Positions 1 through 7,018 of a stretch of 15,609 bases of DNA are shown in pieces; position 1 is the first letter of the stretch, and every line of letters starts with the position of its first letter. This DNA is from Actinobacteria bacterium UBA3012. Its GTDB lineage: Bacteria > Actinomycetota > Actinomycetes > Nanopelagicales > Nanopelagicaceae. Both the position numbers and the translations under genes were made by a program. The DNA is taken from the NCBI GenBank assembly GCA_002346305.1, contig DDZI01000020.1, positions 1 to 15,609 of the forward strand, read 5' to 3'. A model generated the notes under the pieces. That model saw only the letters and a list, made by a program, of their open reading frames with translations. It made no database searches and was not told the DNA's origin.

Positions 1-389
1 CAATTTCCGATGTTGGAAATTCAGTGAGCGTGACTGCTCCTAATGGAGAGCGGGTCGATGACGGCTCTCTACAAATTGCGGATACTCAAATTTTGGTTGG
101 TTTAAAGCCGTTAAATCTTACTGGTGATTACACCGTCGAGTATGAAGTAGATACAACCGAAGGTGAAACTTTAAGTGGTCAATACAAATTTACTTTTGTC
201 GCCCCAGCAGTATTGGAATCCCCAAAGCCGGAAGATTTAGAAACTCCCACTCCAGATTTGAATAAGGAAACTCAATCTTCAAAAATCACTGATTTTTTCA
301 TGATTGGATTACTAGTTCTTTCAATTTTAGTTCTTGTGTTGATTTCTAGATCTTTACGAAAGCCAAAGAAAAAGAAACGTAAGAAGTGA
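1..389 (+). CDS. CopC-like copper-domain protein, membrane anchored (5' partial)
   Basis: The reading frame is open from base 3, so the true start and signal peptide lie before the window; the GTG at 24 is only an internal codon. The visible part matches the C-terminal half of the CopC beta-sandwich, with a GDYTVEYEV strand followed by SGQYKFTF, as in 'G-Y-V-W-V-S-DGH--G-F-F' of the family. A Pro/Thr-rich linker follows (about residues 60-80 from base 24), then one membrane helix (about 90-110) and a very basic cytoplasmic tail rich in Lys. CopC proteins bind copper outside the membrane and pair with CopD. In this copy the usual D-G-H copper motif reads E-G-E, so the classical Cu(II) ligands in this half seem lost. 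The stop overlaps the next gene's GTG by four bases, so the two are probably translationally coupled. The family call is fairly secure; copper binding is doubtful. Confidence 0.75.
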   Translation, partial: ISDVGNSVSVTAPNGERVDDGSLQIADTQILVGLKPLNLTGDYTVEYEVDTTEGETLSGQYKFTFVAPAVLESPKPEDLETPTPDLNKETQSSKITDFFMIGLLVLSILVLVLISRSLRKPKKKKRKK

Positions 390-2218
390 ATACTGAAGAA
401 ATCAATCTTATTTTACAGCTGGTAGCAAAATTTTTTACGCTTACCTCTTTTATAGCATTAATTGGAATTTTGTTAGGACTTGCATTTCTAGTCCCAGACA
501 ATAAGGGATACCTTCAATCTTCTCGATTGCAAAAATTGCTTCCACCGGTTTCACTTTCTTGGTTAGTCAGCAGCGTTTTCTTTCTTGTTGCAGAGGTTGC
601 ATTTATTTTGAATATCCAAATCCTTGATGTTGTTAATGGCAATATCTTGAGATCATTTATTACGCAAACAATTTTAGGTAAACTTTTTGGAATTCAAATA
701 ATTGCTGCATTGATCTGCGCATTAGCAGCTGTTCGAATAAAAAAGACAGGTGGCGCAGTATTTTTGATTTTTATTGCTTGGATTGGTGGCCTAGCCACAT
801 ATCTAGAAAGTCATGGAAGTAATTCCGGTAACCATATGTTGGCGATCGGTTTAGTAATAGTTCACGTTGCCGCACTTTCCTTATGGTTCGGTGGTGTAGT
901 CGTGCTCTTCATACTGCCAAAAAATGAGCGAGAATTTGGTCGAAAAAGGTTTGCACCTTTGGCACTGTGGTGTGTTTGCGCTATTGGACTAACTGGAATT
1001 GTAAATGCCTTTGTGAGAATTGGGTCAGTTGCAAATATAACTTCTGATTATGGAGTTCTAGTTATTTTCAAAACAGTCCTCTTCGTATTTGTACTGGCGA
1101 TTGCAGCTTACGGCCGCAAAAAATTAGGGCAGTCGAGTTTTGCTAAACAGTTGATTCAAGAGCTGATATTGCTTACAACTGTTTTGATTTTAGGAATTTT
1201 CCTTGGTCAAGGTAATCCTCCTGTAGGAAGTTCGAAAGATATTGTTGAAGCTATAGGTGCAAAGATGCCAGAAACCCCAACAGCACCTAGATTGCTTTTT
1301 GAATATGAACCAGATGGATTATTCCTTTCTCTTCTCATACTTTCAGTTGCTCTTTACATAAAAGGCGTAATCGTTTTGAGTAAGCGTGGAGATAAATGGC
1401 CGATTGGACGCACAATAGCTTTTGCATTGGGAATCAGTGCAATCGATTATGCCGTTAATGGCGGACTCGGCGTGTATGCACAAGTTGCCTTTTCATTTCA
1501 CATGATTTCACACATGGTATTAGCCACACTCGCTCCAATTGGAATAGTTCTAGGGGCACCGATCACTTTAGCCCTTCGCACATTGCCAATTGGGCGCACT
1601 CAAGAAGAGAGAGGCGTTCGAGGTTATGCAATTGAAATTTTGCACTCAAGATATTCAAGAGTAATTACTCACCCAGTGAGTGCTTTAATTATTTTCGAAG
1701 CCTCACTCTTCGCACTGTATTTTACTGATTTGTTTAACTGGCTAATGAGTTATCACTTTGGTCATTTTTTTATGGGATTACATTTTCTGCTTTCAGGAAT
1801 ATTATTATTTTTTGTAATCATTGGTGTTGACCCAAGCCCACAAAGAACTCCATTTATTTTGCGAATTGGGATTCTTTTTGTGGCCATCAGCGTTCACGCC
1901 TTCTTTTCAGTTGCTCTGATGTCGTCATCACAATTAGTTGATGGTGGATATTTTGCCGAAATAGCCAGACCGTGGTGGCCAGATTTCTTGGCGGATCAAA
2001 GGATGGGAGCATCCATAGGGTGGGCGATGGGTGAGATTCCAATTTTATTGGCATTAATCGCCACATTCATCCAGTGGATCAGAGCGGATGAAAAAGATGC
2101 TAAGCGAATTGAGCGTAATTCGAACCGGGCACGTCAATCTGGAGAACCGGACGAATTAGATAAATACAACCAATATCTCTCGGGCTTAAACAAAGGTGAA
2201 GACCCAAGAGATAAGTAA
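386..2218 (+). CDS. CopD / CtaG fusion membrane protein (copper import and cytochrome oxidase assembly)
   Basis: This 610-residue polytopic membrane protein has two recognisable halves. The N-terminal half (about residues 10-275) resembles CopD, with an SHGSNSGNHM stretch near residue 142 followed by VHVAALSLWFGGV. The C-terminal half (about 300-570) is a CtaG (caa3-type) domain, with paired His-Met motifs in FHMISHM near residue 372, GHFFMGLHFLL near 458, GVDPSPQR, and a Trp-rich ARPWWPDFLADQ loop. The tail after residue 570 is charged and cytoplasmic. CopD proteins move copper across the membrane, and CtaG helps deliver it to the CuB site of cytochrome c oxidase. This fusion is common in actinobacteria. 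The GTG start sits in a GTGA overlap with the copC-like stop, and the length fits known fusions. Copper transport direction and the identity of the oxidase cannot be told from this window. Confidence 0.88.
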   Translation: MNTEEINLILQLVAKFFTLTSFIALIGILLGLAFLVPDNKGYLQSSRLQKLLPPVSLSWLVSSVFFLVAEVAFILNIQILDVVNGNILRSFITQTILGKLFGIQIIAALICALAAVRIKKTGGAVFLIFIAWIGGLATYLESHGSNSGNHMLAIGLVIVHVAALSLWFGGVVVLFILPKNEREFGRKRFAPLALWCVCAIGLTGIVNAFVRIGSVANITSDYGVLVIFKTVLFVFVLAIAAYGRKKLGQSSFAKQLIQELILLTTVLILGIFLGQGNPPVGSSKDIVEAIGAKMPETPTAPRLLFEYEPDGLFLSLLILSVALYIKGVIVLSKRGDKWPIGRTIAFALGISAIDYAVNGGLGVYAQVAFSFHMISHMVLATLAPIGIVLGAPITLALRTLPIGRTQEERGVRGYAIEILHSRYSRVITHPVSALIIFEASLFALYFTDLFNWLMSYHFGHFFMGLHFLLSGILLFFVIIGVDPSPQRTPFILRIGILFVAISVHAFFSVALMSSSQLVDGGYFAEIARPWWPDFLADQRMGASIGWAMGEIPILLALIATFIQWIRADEKDAKRIERNSNRARQSGEPDELDKYNQYLSGLNKGEDPRDK

Positions 2219-2236
2219 AACAAGAAAGGTGCGGAG

Positions 2237-2246
2237 TAGCGCGCTA
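2237..2246. repeat. Perfect 10-bp palindrome TAGCGCGCTA in the gap before the acyl-CoA dehydrogenase
   Basis: The 53-base gap between the CopD/CtaG gene and the acyl-CoA dehydrogenase contains the self-complementary decamer TAGCGCGCTA, flanked by CGG on the left and CCG on the right. It is GC-rich in an otherwise AT-rich gap. It could be an operator half-site pair or the core of a weak hairpin, but there is no following T-run, so it is not a standard terminator. No regulator is suggested by context. Confidence 0.3.
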
Positions 2247-2271
2247 GCCGAAATTCTGCCTTAATTAACCT

Positions 2272-3411
2272 ATGGAAGCGCTTTTTCAATTACCCGATGA
2301 GTACATTTCTTTACGTAAATCTGTACGCGCACTTGCGGAAGAAAAGATTGCCCCATTTGCTAGAGATGTTGATGAAAATGCCAGGTTTCCAGAAGAGGCA
2401 GCTGTGGCGCTATCTGCAAATAAATTATCTGCAGCTCATGTTCCGGAAGAGTTTGGTGGGGAAGGCGCAGATGCTTTAGCTGTCGTATTAATTATTGAAG
2501 AGATTGCCCGGGTGTGTGGATCATCTTCGCTAATACCAGCGGTAAATAAATTAGGTTCTCTTCCTTTGATATTAGCTGGCAACAAAGATCAAAAAGAACG
2601 ATGGTTACGCCCACTTTCAAAGGGCAAAGGCTTTTCTTATTGCTTATCTGAGTCAGAAGCAGGTTCAGATGCATCCGCATTAAAGACCAAAGCGGTCCGC
2701 TCGGGAGATAAATGGATTCTCTCGGGCAGCAAAAAATGGATTTCAAATGCAGGCGAATCTGAGTTTTACACAGTCTTAGCAGTGACAGATCCTGAAAAAG
2801 GCAGTAAGGGAATCAGTGCTTTCGTGGTTGAGAAAAGCGATAAAGGTATTTCTTTTGGTGCGCATGAAAAGAAAATGGGATTTAGAGGTTCGCCAACACG
2901 TGAGGTTTATTTTGATCAAGTCGAATTAGCGAGTGATCGGATGTTAGGTGCCGAAGGCACGGGATTTGCGCTAGCAATGAAAACTTTGGACCATACCCGA
3001 ATTACCATAGCCGCACAGGCGATTGGCTTAGCTCAGGGCGCATTTGATGTAGCTAATAAATATTCACATGAACGGAAGCAATTCGGTAAAGAAATTTTCA
3101 ATTTTCAAGCAATTCAATTTATGTTGGCAGATATGGCTATGAAAATCGAAGCAGCACGCCAATTAACTTACGCTGCAGCTGTAAAGAGTGAAAATGACAG
3201 TTCTGATCTAACTTTTTACTCTGCAGCTTCTAAATGTTTAGCATCTGATACAGCGATGCAAGTCACGACAGATGCCGTGCAAATACTTGGTGGTTATGGG
3301 TATGTCTCTGACTATCCAGTCGAACGAATGATGCGAGATGCGAAATTAACTCAAATTTATGAGGGAACAAATCAGGTACAAAGAATTATCATTGCGCGAA
3401 ATTTAAGCTAA
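2272..3411 (+). CDS. Acyl-CoA dehydrogenase
   Basis: The protein is a 379-residue FAD-dependent acyl-CoA dehydrogenase of normal length for the short/branched-chain type. It oxidises an acyl-CoA to the trans-2-enoyl-CoA and passes electrons to electron-transfer flavoprotein. The first family signature is visible as SESEAGSDASALKT, followed by GSKKWISNA. The second appears as ERKQFGKEIFNFQAIQFMLAD and then QILGGYGYVSDYPVERMMRDAK. The catalytic base is the Glu in YEGTNQ (residue 364), so the enzyme should be active. The exact acyl chain cannot be read from sequence. ATG 2272 is the first possible start, because an in-frame TAA lies only two codons upstream. No Shine-Dalgarno sequence is seen next to it, so translation is probably leaderless or SD-independent. 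Its stop abuts the stop of the convergent cyclo-ligase gene with no intervening base. Confidence 0.93.
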   Translation: MEALFQLPDEYISLRKSVRALAEEKIAPFARDVDENARFPEEAAVALSANKLSAAHVPEEFGGEGADALAVVLIIEEIARVCGSSSLIPAVNKLGSLPLILAGNKDQKERWLRPLSKGKGFSYCLSESEAGSDASALKTKAVRSGDKWILSGSKKWISNAGESEFYTVLAVTDPEKGSKGISAFVVEKSDKGISFGAHEKKMGFRGSPTREVYFDQVELASDRMLGAEGTGFALAMKTLDHTRITIAAQAIGLAQGAFDVANKYSHERKQFGKEIFNFQAIQFMLADMAMKIEAARQLTYAAAVKSENDSSDLTFYSAASKCLASDTAMQVTTDAVQILGGYGYVSDYPVERMMRDAKLTQIYEGTNQVQRIIIARNLS

Positions 3412-3927
3412 TTAATTAAATCTAATTATTTTTGTTGGAGTAACTAGAGCATTTACTTTTTGGTCATGAATTTCTTGCGGCAAATCTCCTTCAAAAATTT
3501 CCCCATCATGCAACAAACAAACTTTCCATCCTGAATTTAATTTAAGAGCTCGATCATATGAACCACCACCCTGCCCAATCCTCAATCCCTTCATATCGAC
3601 ACTCAGAGCTGGCACCACAACAACCTGAGCCACAGAGATTCCAGTAATTCCTAAATTTTCACCAGATTCGGAATCAATCCACTCTAAAGAATTGTCATCA
3701 AGTAATTTCGGAAGAAGGATTCGTATGCCACGGCTCCGGAGAGTGGTATTCAAGATTTGAGTTGATGGCTCACTTCCATACGAATCGTAGGAGGCGACCA
3801 CTTTTACATGACCAAATTGCACTTTCTCCAGTTCCTCAAGCAGAAGTGAACCTGCCCGCCCATCACCTTCGGGGGCCAATTTTCGCAAGTTGCGCAGCAC
3901 ACGCCGAGTCTGGCTCTTCTCTTCCAT
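3412..3927 (-). CDS. 5-formyltetrahydrofolate cyclo-ligase
   Basis: This enzyme (5,10-methenyl-THF synthetase) uses ATP to convert 5-formyl-THF to 5,10-methenyl-THF, returning folate to the one-carbon pool. From the chosen ATG at 3927 the protein has 171 residues, slightly short for the family (about 180-200). It opens with MEEKSQTRRVLRNLRK, which fits the N-terminal Lys/Arg helix that contacts ATP. The hallmark glycine-rich loop is present as RIGQGGGSYDRAL, and the VVVPALSVD strand precedes it. The open frame continues upstream to 4068, but that part reads into the divergent galU gene and has no family similarity. A GTG at 3951 is a possible but less likely start. The gene diverges from galU with 25 bases between the ATGs, the same neighbour arrangement as Rv0992c/galU in Mycobacterium. 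Confidence 0.9.
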   Translation of the reverse strand: MEEKSQTRRVLRNLRKLAPEGDGRAGSLLLEELEKVQFGHVKVVASYDSYGSEPSTQILNTTLRSRGIRILLPKLLDDNSLEWIDSESGENLGITGISVAQVVVVPALSVDMKGLRIGQGGGSYDRALKLNSGWKVCLLHDGEIFEGDLPQEIHDQKVNALVTPTKIIRFN

Positions 3928-3951
3928 GTGATCAGCGTAAGGTGTGATCAC
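3928..3951. promoter_or_regulatory. Paired GTGATCA repeats in the divergent cyclo-ligase/galU gap
   Basis: GTGATCA at 3928-3934 is matched by its exact reverse complement TGATCAC at 3945-3951, with ten bases between them. Because the right copy is the palindrome GTGATCAC (3944-3951), the two sites are also direct repeats 16 bases apart. They nearly fill the gap between the two start codons, which makes a shared operator plausible. The binding protein is unknown, and the repeats could be chance. Confidence 0.35.
3939..3944 (+). promoter_or_regulatory. Shine-Dalgarno that sets the galU start
   Basis: AAGGTG lies eight bases before ATG 3953 and is a good match to the 16S rRNA anti-SD. The alternative start GTG 3944 overlaps this site, which is why ATG 3953 is preferred. 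The site falls in the spacer of the GTGATCA inverted repeat, so a bound protein or an RNA stem could mask it. Confidence 0.55.
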
Positions 3952-3952
3952 T

Positions 3953-4855
3953 ATGGGATCTAATGTATTTAAGGCAGTTATTCCGGCTGCTGGCCTGGGT
4001 ACTCGCTTTTTGCCGGCAACCAAGTCGATTCCAAAAGAGATGCTCCCAATTGTTGATAAGCCAGCCATCCAATATGTGGTTGAAGAAGCGATTCGAGCGG
4101 GTTTAAGCGACGTGTTGCTGATTACCGGAAGAAATAAAGGTGCTCTTGAGGATCATTTTGATCGAGCAATCGAACTAGAGGCAACATTAGAAAATCGTGG
4201 AGATCTTGAAAAATTAGCTGCAGTAAAAGAAATAACTGAACTTGGGAAAATTCATTATGTTCGTCAAGGAGATCCACTCGGACTAGGTCATGCTGTGCTT
4301 ACGGCGGCTAATCATGTGGGCAGTGAAACATTTGTGGTTTTACTTGGCGACGACTTGATTGCAGAGCAAGATAATTTGTTAGGTGAAATGCTTGAGGTGC
4401 ATAAAAAATTTGGTGGAAGTGTAATTGCCTTGATGGAAGTTCCTGATTCTCAAGTATCTCTATATGGAATTGCATCGGTAAAGAAAACTGATTCAAACAA
4501 TATTGTAGAAATTATTGATTTAGTTGAGAAACCTAATGTGGAAAGCGCACCTTCTAATTTTGCAATTATTGGAAGATATGTTTTAGATCCAGCAATCTTT
4601 AAAGTTTTAGAGAAAACTCAAGCAGGTCGTGGTGGAGAGATCCAATTAACAGACGCAATTCGAGAACTCGCATTAAATGAAAAATTAGGTGGCCCAGTTC
4701 ATGGAGTCATTTTCTCTGGACGTCGTTACGACACAGGAGATCGTGTTAGCTATTTAAAGACGGTTGTTGAATTGGCAAGTTCAAGAGAAGACATTGGCGG
4801 AGAGTTTGCGACGTGGCTAAAGAGTTTTGTGGGGAATCTGAATGGAAAACGTTGA
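3953..4855 (+). CDS. galU: UTP-glucose-1-phosphate uridylyltransferase
   Basis: GalU joins UTP and glucose-1-phosphate to make UDP-glucose, a cytoplasmic precursor for glycans, glycolipids and sugar interconversion. The nucleotide-binding start KAVIPAAGLGTRFLPATKS is almost canonical and runs into PKEMLPIVDKPAIQYVVEEAI. Also present are GDPLGLGHAV, LLGDDL, the EKP segment, GGEIQLTDAI and GRRYDTGDRVSYLKT. At 300 residues the length is typical. ATG 3953 is chosen because AAGGTG is correctly spaced before it; GTG 3944 would add three residues. The stop overlaps the next start by 14 bases. Identity is secure, and the gene heads the plus-strand cluster galU-glp-rimJ-glpR. Confidence 0.96.
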   Translation: MGSNVFKAVIPAAGLGTRFLPATKSIPKEMLPIVDKPAIQYVVEEAIRAGLSDVLLITGRNKGALEDHFDRAIELEATLENRGDLEKLAAVKEITELGKIHYVRQGDPLGLGHAVLTAANHVGSETFVVLLGDDLIAEQDNLLGEMLEVHKKFGGSVIALMEVPDSQVSLYGIASVKKTDSNNIVEIIDLVEKPNVESAPSNFAIIGRYVLDPAIFKVLEKTQAGRGGEIQLTDAIRELALNEKLGGPVHGVIFSGRRYDTGDRVSYLKTVVELASSREDIGGEFATWLKSFVGNLNGKR

Positions 4856-5732
4856 GAGTTATTTAAAGCAGCTGCTATTACTTACCCAGCCTTTAGCTCC
4901 ATTAGATTTACCTTTATTGGATGCACATGGAGCAACTCTTGCATCAGATATTGAAGTTGGAACGCGCCGAGTATTAACAGGTGGAAGTCGAATTAGATCA
5001 GCACATATTGGGATTGCGGCTTCTGTTGGCCTAGATCACTTGCCTACTCGCCCACACCCTCGGGTAGTGGTGATTTCAGCAGGTGGTGATTTAACCGAAC
5101 CAGGAGAGCAACTTGAAACCGCTCATTTCTACGAAGTTAACTCTTGGTTATTGACCACCTCTGTGCGAGAAGCTGGGGCAATCGGTTATCGAGTTCATAC
5201 AATTCCAACAACTTCATCACAACTCAGATTATTAATTGAAGATCAACTTGTTCGTGCTGACTTAATCGTCATCACAAGCGGTCCAGAGTCAGAGGGCATG
5301 ACACAAGAAGCGTTAACTGAACTGGGAGTCATTAGCAAAATTCAAGTAGAGATGAACCCAACCGGAAATCATAGTTTTGGGTTAATCGGACCAGATAAAA
5401 CTCCGGTAGTAACTTTGCCAACTGACCCGATGACAGCATTTATTTCATTTGAATTGTTTGTGCGGCCAATAATTCGACAGATGTTTGGAAGAAAAAATAT
5501 TTTTCATCCAACATTAAATGCAAAATTGCTTGAAGCAGTAAACTTTGAATCTGGTGCGCAGCGCTATCTTCCAGCACTCCTAGATCTAAACAACAGCGAA
5601 AGAACTGTTAAAGCTCTTGATTTAGAAAATTGGGCAGATGCGAACTCCTTTATAATTGTGCCGCCCGGGGTGAGTAATTTGCCATCCGGAGGAGTAGTTT
5701 CTGTTATGAATCTTGAGCTGAGAGCGGACTAA
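4842..5732 (+). CDS. glp: Shortened MoeA/gephyrin-like protein, probable Glp division protein
   Basis: The protein is MoeA-like but only 296 residues against about 400 for the family. Residues 1-39 match the MoeA N-terminal helix (PLLDAHGATLASDI). The sequence then jumps to a short link (40-73) that resembles the segment just before the cofactor-binding domain. All of MoeA domain II and the conserved SAMDGYA region are therefore missing. The molybdopterin-binding-type domain (about 74-215) and the C-terminal domain IV (about 222-296) are recognisable. Key motifs have changed: the usual GGVSVG-x-x-D reads GPESEG (147-152), the usual PGKP region reads NPTGN (172-176), and the usual LPGNPVSA reads LPTDPMTA (192-199). 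A working molybdenum insertase is thus unlikely. Its place between galU and rimJ and upstream of a GlpR/SepX-like gene matches Rv0994 and corynebacterial Glp, an FtsZ-binding MoeA relative. The fold call is strong; the division role is inference from homology and context. Confidence 0.78.
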   Translation: MENVESYLKQLLLLTQPLAPLDLPLLDAHGATLASDIEVGTRRVLTGGSRIRSAHIGIAASVGLDHLPTRPHPRVVVISAGGDLTEPGEQLETAHFYEVNSWLLTTSVREAGAIGYRVHTIPTTSSQLRLLIEDQLVRADLIVITSGPESEGMTQEALTELGVISKIQVEMNPTGNHSFGLIGPDKTPVVTLPTDPMTAFISFELFVRPIIRQMFGRKNIFHPTLNAKLLEAVNFESGAQRYLPALLDLNNSERTVKALDLENWADANSFIIVPPGVSNLPSGGVVSVMNLELRAD

Positions 5733-5733
5733 A

Positions 5734-6288
5734 ATGCTGCTTGAAAGTGGCGAAATAAAGTTACGATCGCTAAAAAGAAGTGATAAAAAACAGTGGGAGC
5801 AACTTAGGTTCAAAAATGAAAAATGGCTTAGGCCATGGGAGGCCACATCCCCGGACCCGTTGATTTCACTGCCAAGTTTTCAGCAGATGCGAGCATTCCA
5901 ACGACGCGAAGAAAAAGCTTTGCGCTCAATCACTTGGGCAGTGGTTTATCAGGGTCGGATTTGTGGTCAAGTCACCCTGGCTGGCATTTCATTTGGTTCC
6001 TATAGAGGTGGCCATATTGGGTATTGGATTACTTCAGAACTTGCCGGGCGAGGATTTATCCCAATGGCTGTGAATTTGGTGAGTGCATATGCCTTCAAGG
6101 AACTGGGTTTGCACCGTTTAGAAATTTCCATGCGTCCCGAAAATGCGGCCTCGAAACAGGTCGCGCTCAAATGTGGTTTCGAATTCGAAAGTCTGCGAAA
6201 ACGATTTTTACATATTGATGGGGACTGGCGAGACCATCACACTTATGTGAAAGTTTATGAGCCAACACGAAGCGGCCACACTCCTTAA
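5734..6288 (+). CDS. rimJ: GNAT acetyltransferase, RimJ/RimL type
   Basis: This 184-residue protein belongs to the GNAT acyltransferases of the Acetyltransf_3 / RimJ-RimL group, which acetylate N-termini of ribosomal or other proteins with acetyl-CoA. The fold is visible in order: ITWAVVYQGRICGQVTL strand, HIGYWITSELAGRGFIPMAV (the acetyl-CoA loop, R/Q-x-x-G-x-G/A area with GRG), AYAFKELGLHRLEISMRPENAASKQVALKCGF, and a closing D-x-x-H-x-Y pattern. The start follows the glp stop by one base, so it is in the same transcript. The position between glp and glpR repeats the mycobacterial order (Rv0995). The substrate is not known; association with a division gene cluster is notable but not proof of a division role. 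No disruption is seen. Confidence 0.88.
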   Translation: MLLESGEIKLRSLKRSDKKQWEQLRFKNEKWLRPWEATSPDPLISLPSFQQMRAFQRREEKALRSITWAVVYQGRICGQVTLAGISFGSYRGGHIGYWITSELAGRGFIPMAVNLVSAYAFKELGLHRLEISMRPENAASKQVALKCGFEFESLRKRFLHIDGDWRDHHTYVKVYEPTRSGHTP

Positions 6289-6330
6289 ATCCATCATTTG
6301 AACCATCCAAACTCATATCGTTAACCCATC

Positions 6331-7008
6331 ATGAGTTCTGGTTTGATCTACTTCGCCGTGGTTGCAATGTGGGTAGCGTATTTTCTACCTAGATGGTTGC
6401 GAACGCATGATGAAATTTCAGATAACAGAAGTTTGGAGAGATATCAGAGTGCCATGAGCTTGGTATCTCTGGGTACTAGCCACGAAAATCTTCCAAGTCG
6501 CACAGAAGTTGCCGAGAACAAAATTCGGCAAATGCGACAACGTCAATTAATTTTCATCACCCTGGCTGCAATTTTTTTGATTGTATTCATTTCGACTTTA
6601 TTTGGTGGAGTTCCATTTAGAACAAATGCACTCCCGCTTTCATTAATCCTAATTTATGTGATACATGTTCGTAGGCAAAAAATTGTTGAAGAGGTTTCAA
6701 CTCGCCGCAGGCTTGCAGCAGCAAGAGCGACAAACGGAGTACGTGCCAATTTTTCAGATGTGCTCTATCGCTCGAATGAAAATACAACAGAACATTGGAT
6801 CCCATTACGGCCATCCACCACAGTGACAGTTATCCCAAATACAACATGGCAACCAGCAGATGTTCCACTTCCAACCTATGTAACCGCTGCTAAAGCAGTT
6901 TCTCGCCCAATTAAAGAAGCACCTATAAAAGCAGAAGTCGCAGTAGGGCCAGATGAGATATTTGATCAAGTAGCAATTGACGAAGCAGATTTACGCGCAG
7001 CAAATTAA
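6331..7008 (+). CDS. sepX: GlpR/SepX-like membrane protein of the division machinery
   Basis: The protein has 225 residues. Its N-terminus, SGLIYFAVVAMWVAYFLPRW, followed by a charged LRTHDE stretch and then LERYQSAM, closely follows the pattern I recall for Streptomyces SepX and the Rv0996/GlpR family. The predicted layout is one membrane helix (about 4-22), a cytoplasmic charged region (about 23-70), two helices (about 72-92 and 98-113), then a long, probably disordered tail ending in acidic residues (EIFDQVAIDEADLRAAN). SepX interacts with the Streptomyces division apparatus, and GlpR is the membrane partner of Glp in Corynebacterium. ATG 6331 has no clear Shine-Dalgarno, and the 42-base gap before it holds only AT-rich sequence. 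Synteny with galU-glp-rimJ supports the call. The function is inferred, as no catalytic motif exists. Confidence 0.78.
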   Translation: MSSGLIYFAVVAMWVAYFLPRWLRTHDEISDNRSLERYQSAMSLVSLGTSHENLPSRTEVAENKIRQMRQRQLIFITLAAIFLIVFISTLFGGVPFRTNALPLSLILIYVIHVRRQKIVEEVSTRRRLAAARATNGVRANFSDVLYRSNENTTEHWIPLRPSTTVTVIPNTTWQPADVPLPTYVTAAKAVSRPIKEAPIKAEVAVGPDEIFDQVAIDEADLRAAN

Positions 7009-7018
7009 TTTAATTAAA
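7009..7018. repeat. TTTAATTAAA palindrome between convergent stops
   Basis: The 10-bp palindrome TTTAATTAAA fills the 5-base gap between the sepX stop and the pmt stop and supplies the pmt stop codon. A TTAATTAA core also sits at the other convergent junction (3412-3419). It may act as a simple bidirectional 3' end, but no GC stem is present, so a standard hairpin terminator is not supported. Confidence 0.3.

Noticed and set aside
2222..2231. SD-like AAAGGTG before the acyl-CoA dehydrogenase
   Set aside because: It is about 40 bases from ATG 2272, too far to act, and no start codon with an open frame follows it at proper spacing.
2237..2250. GC-rich palindrome as a rho-independent terminator of the copper operon
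   Set aside because: The palindrome allows only a very short stem once a loop is left, and no T-run follows it.
3928..4068. Upstream 47-codon extension of the cyclo-ligase frame
   Set aside because: The extension is antisense to the conserved galU N-terminus and does not resemble the family; the ATP-binding N-terminal helix begins at ATG 3927.
4842..5732. Frameshift or pseudogene as the cause of the short MoeA-like protein
   Set aside because: The frame is continuous, overlaps galU cleanly, retains both end domains in the right order, and is followed by rimJ after one base; an in-frame ancestral deletion fits better.
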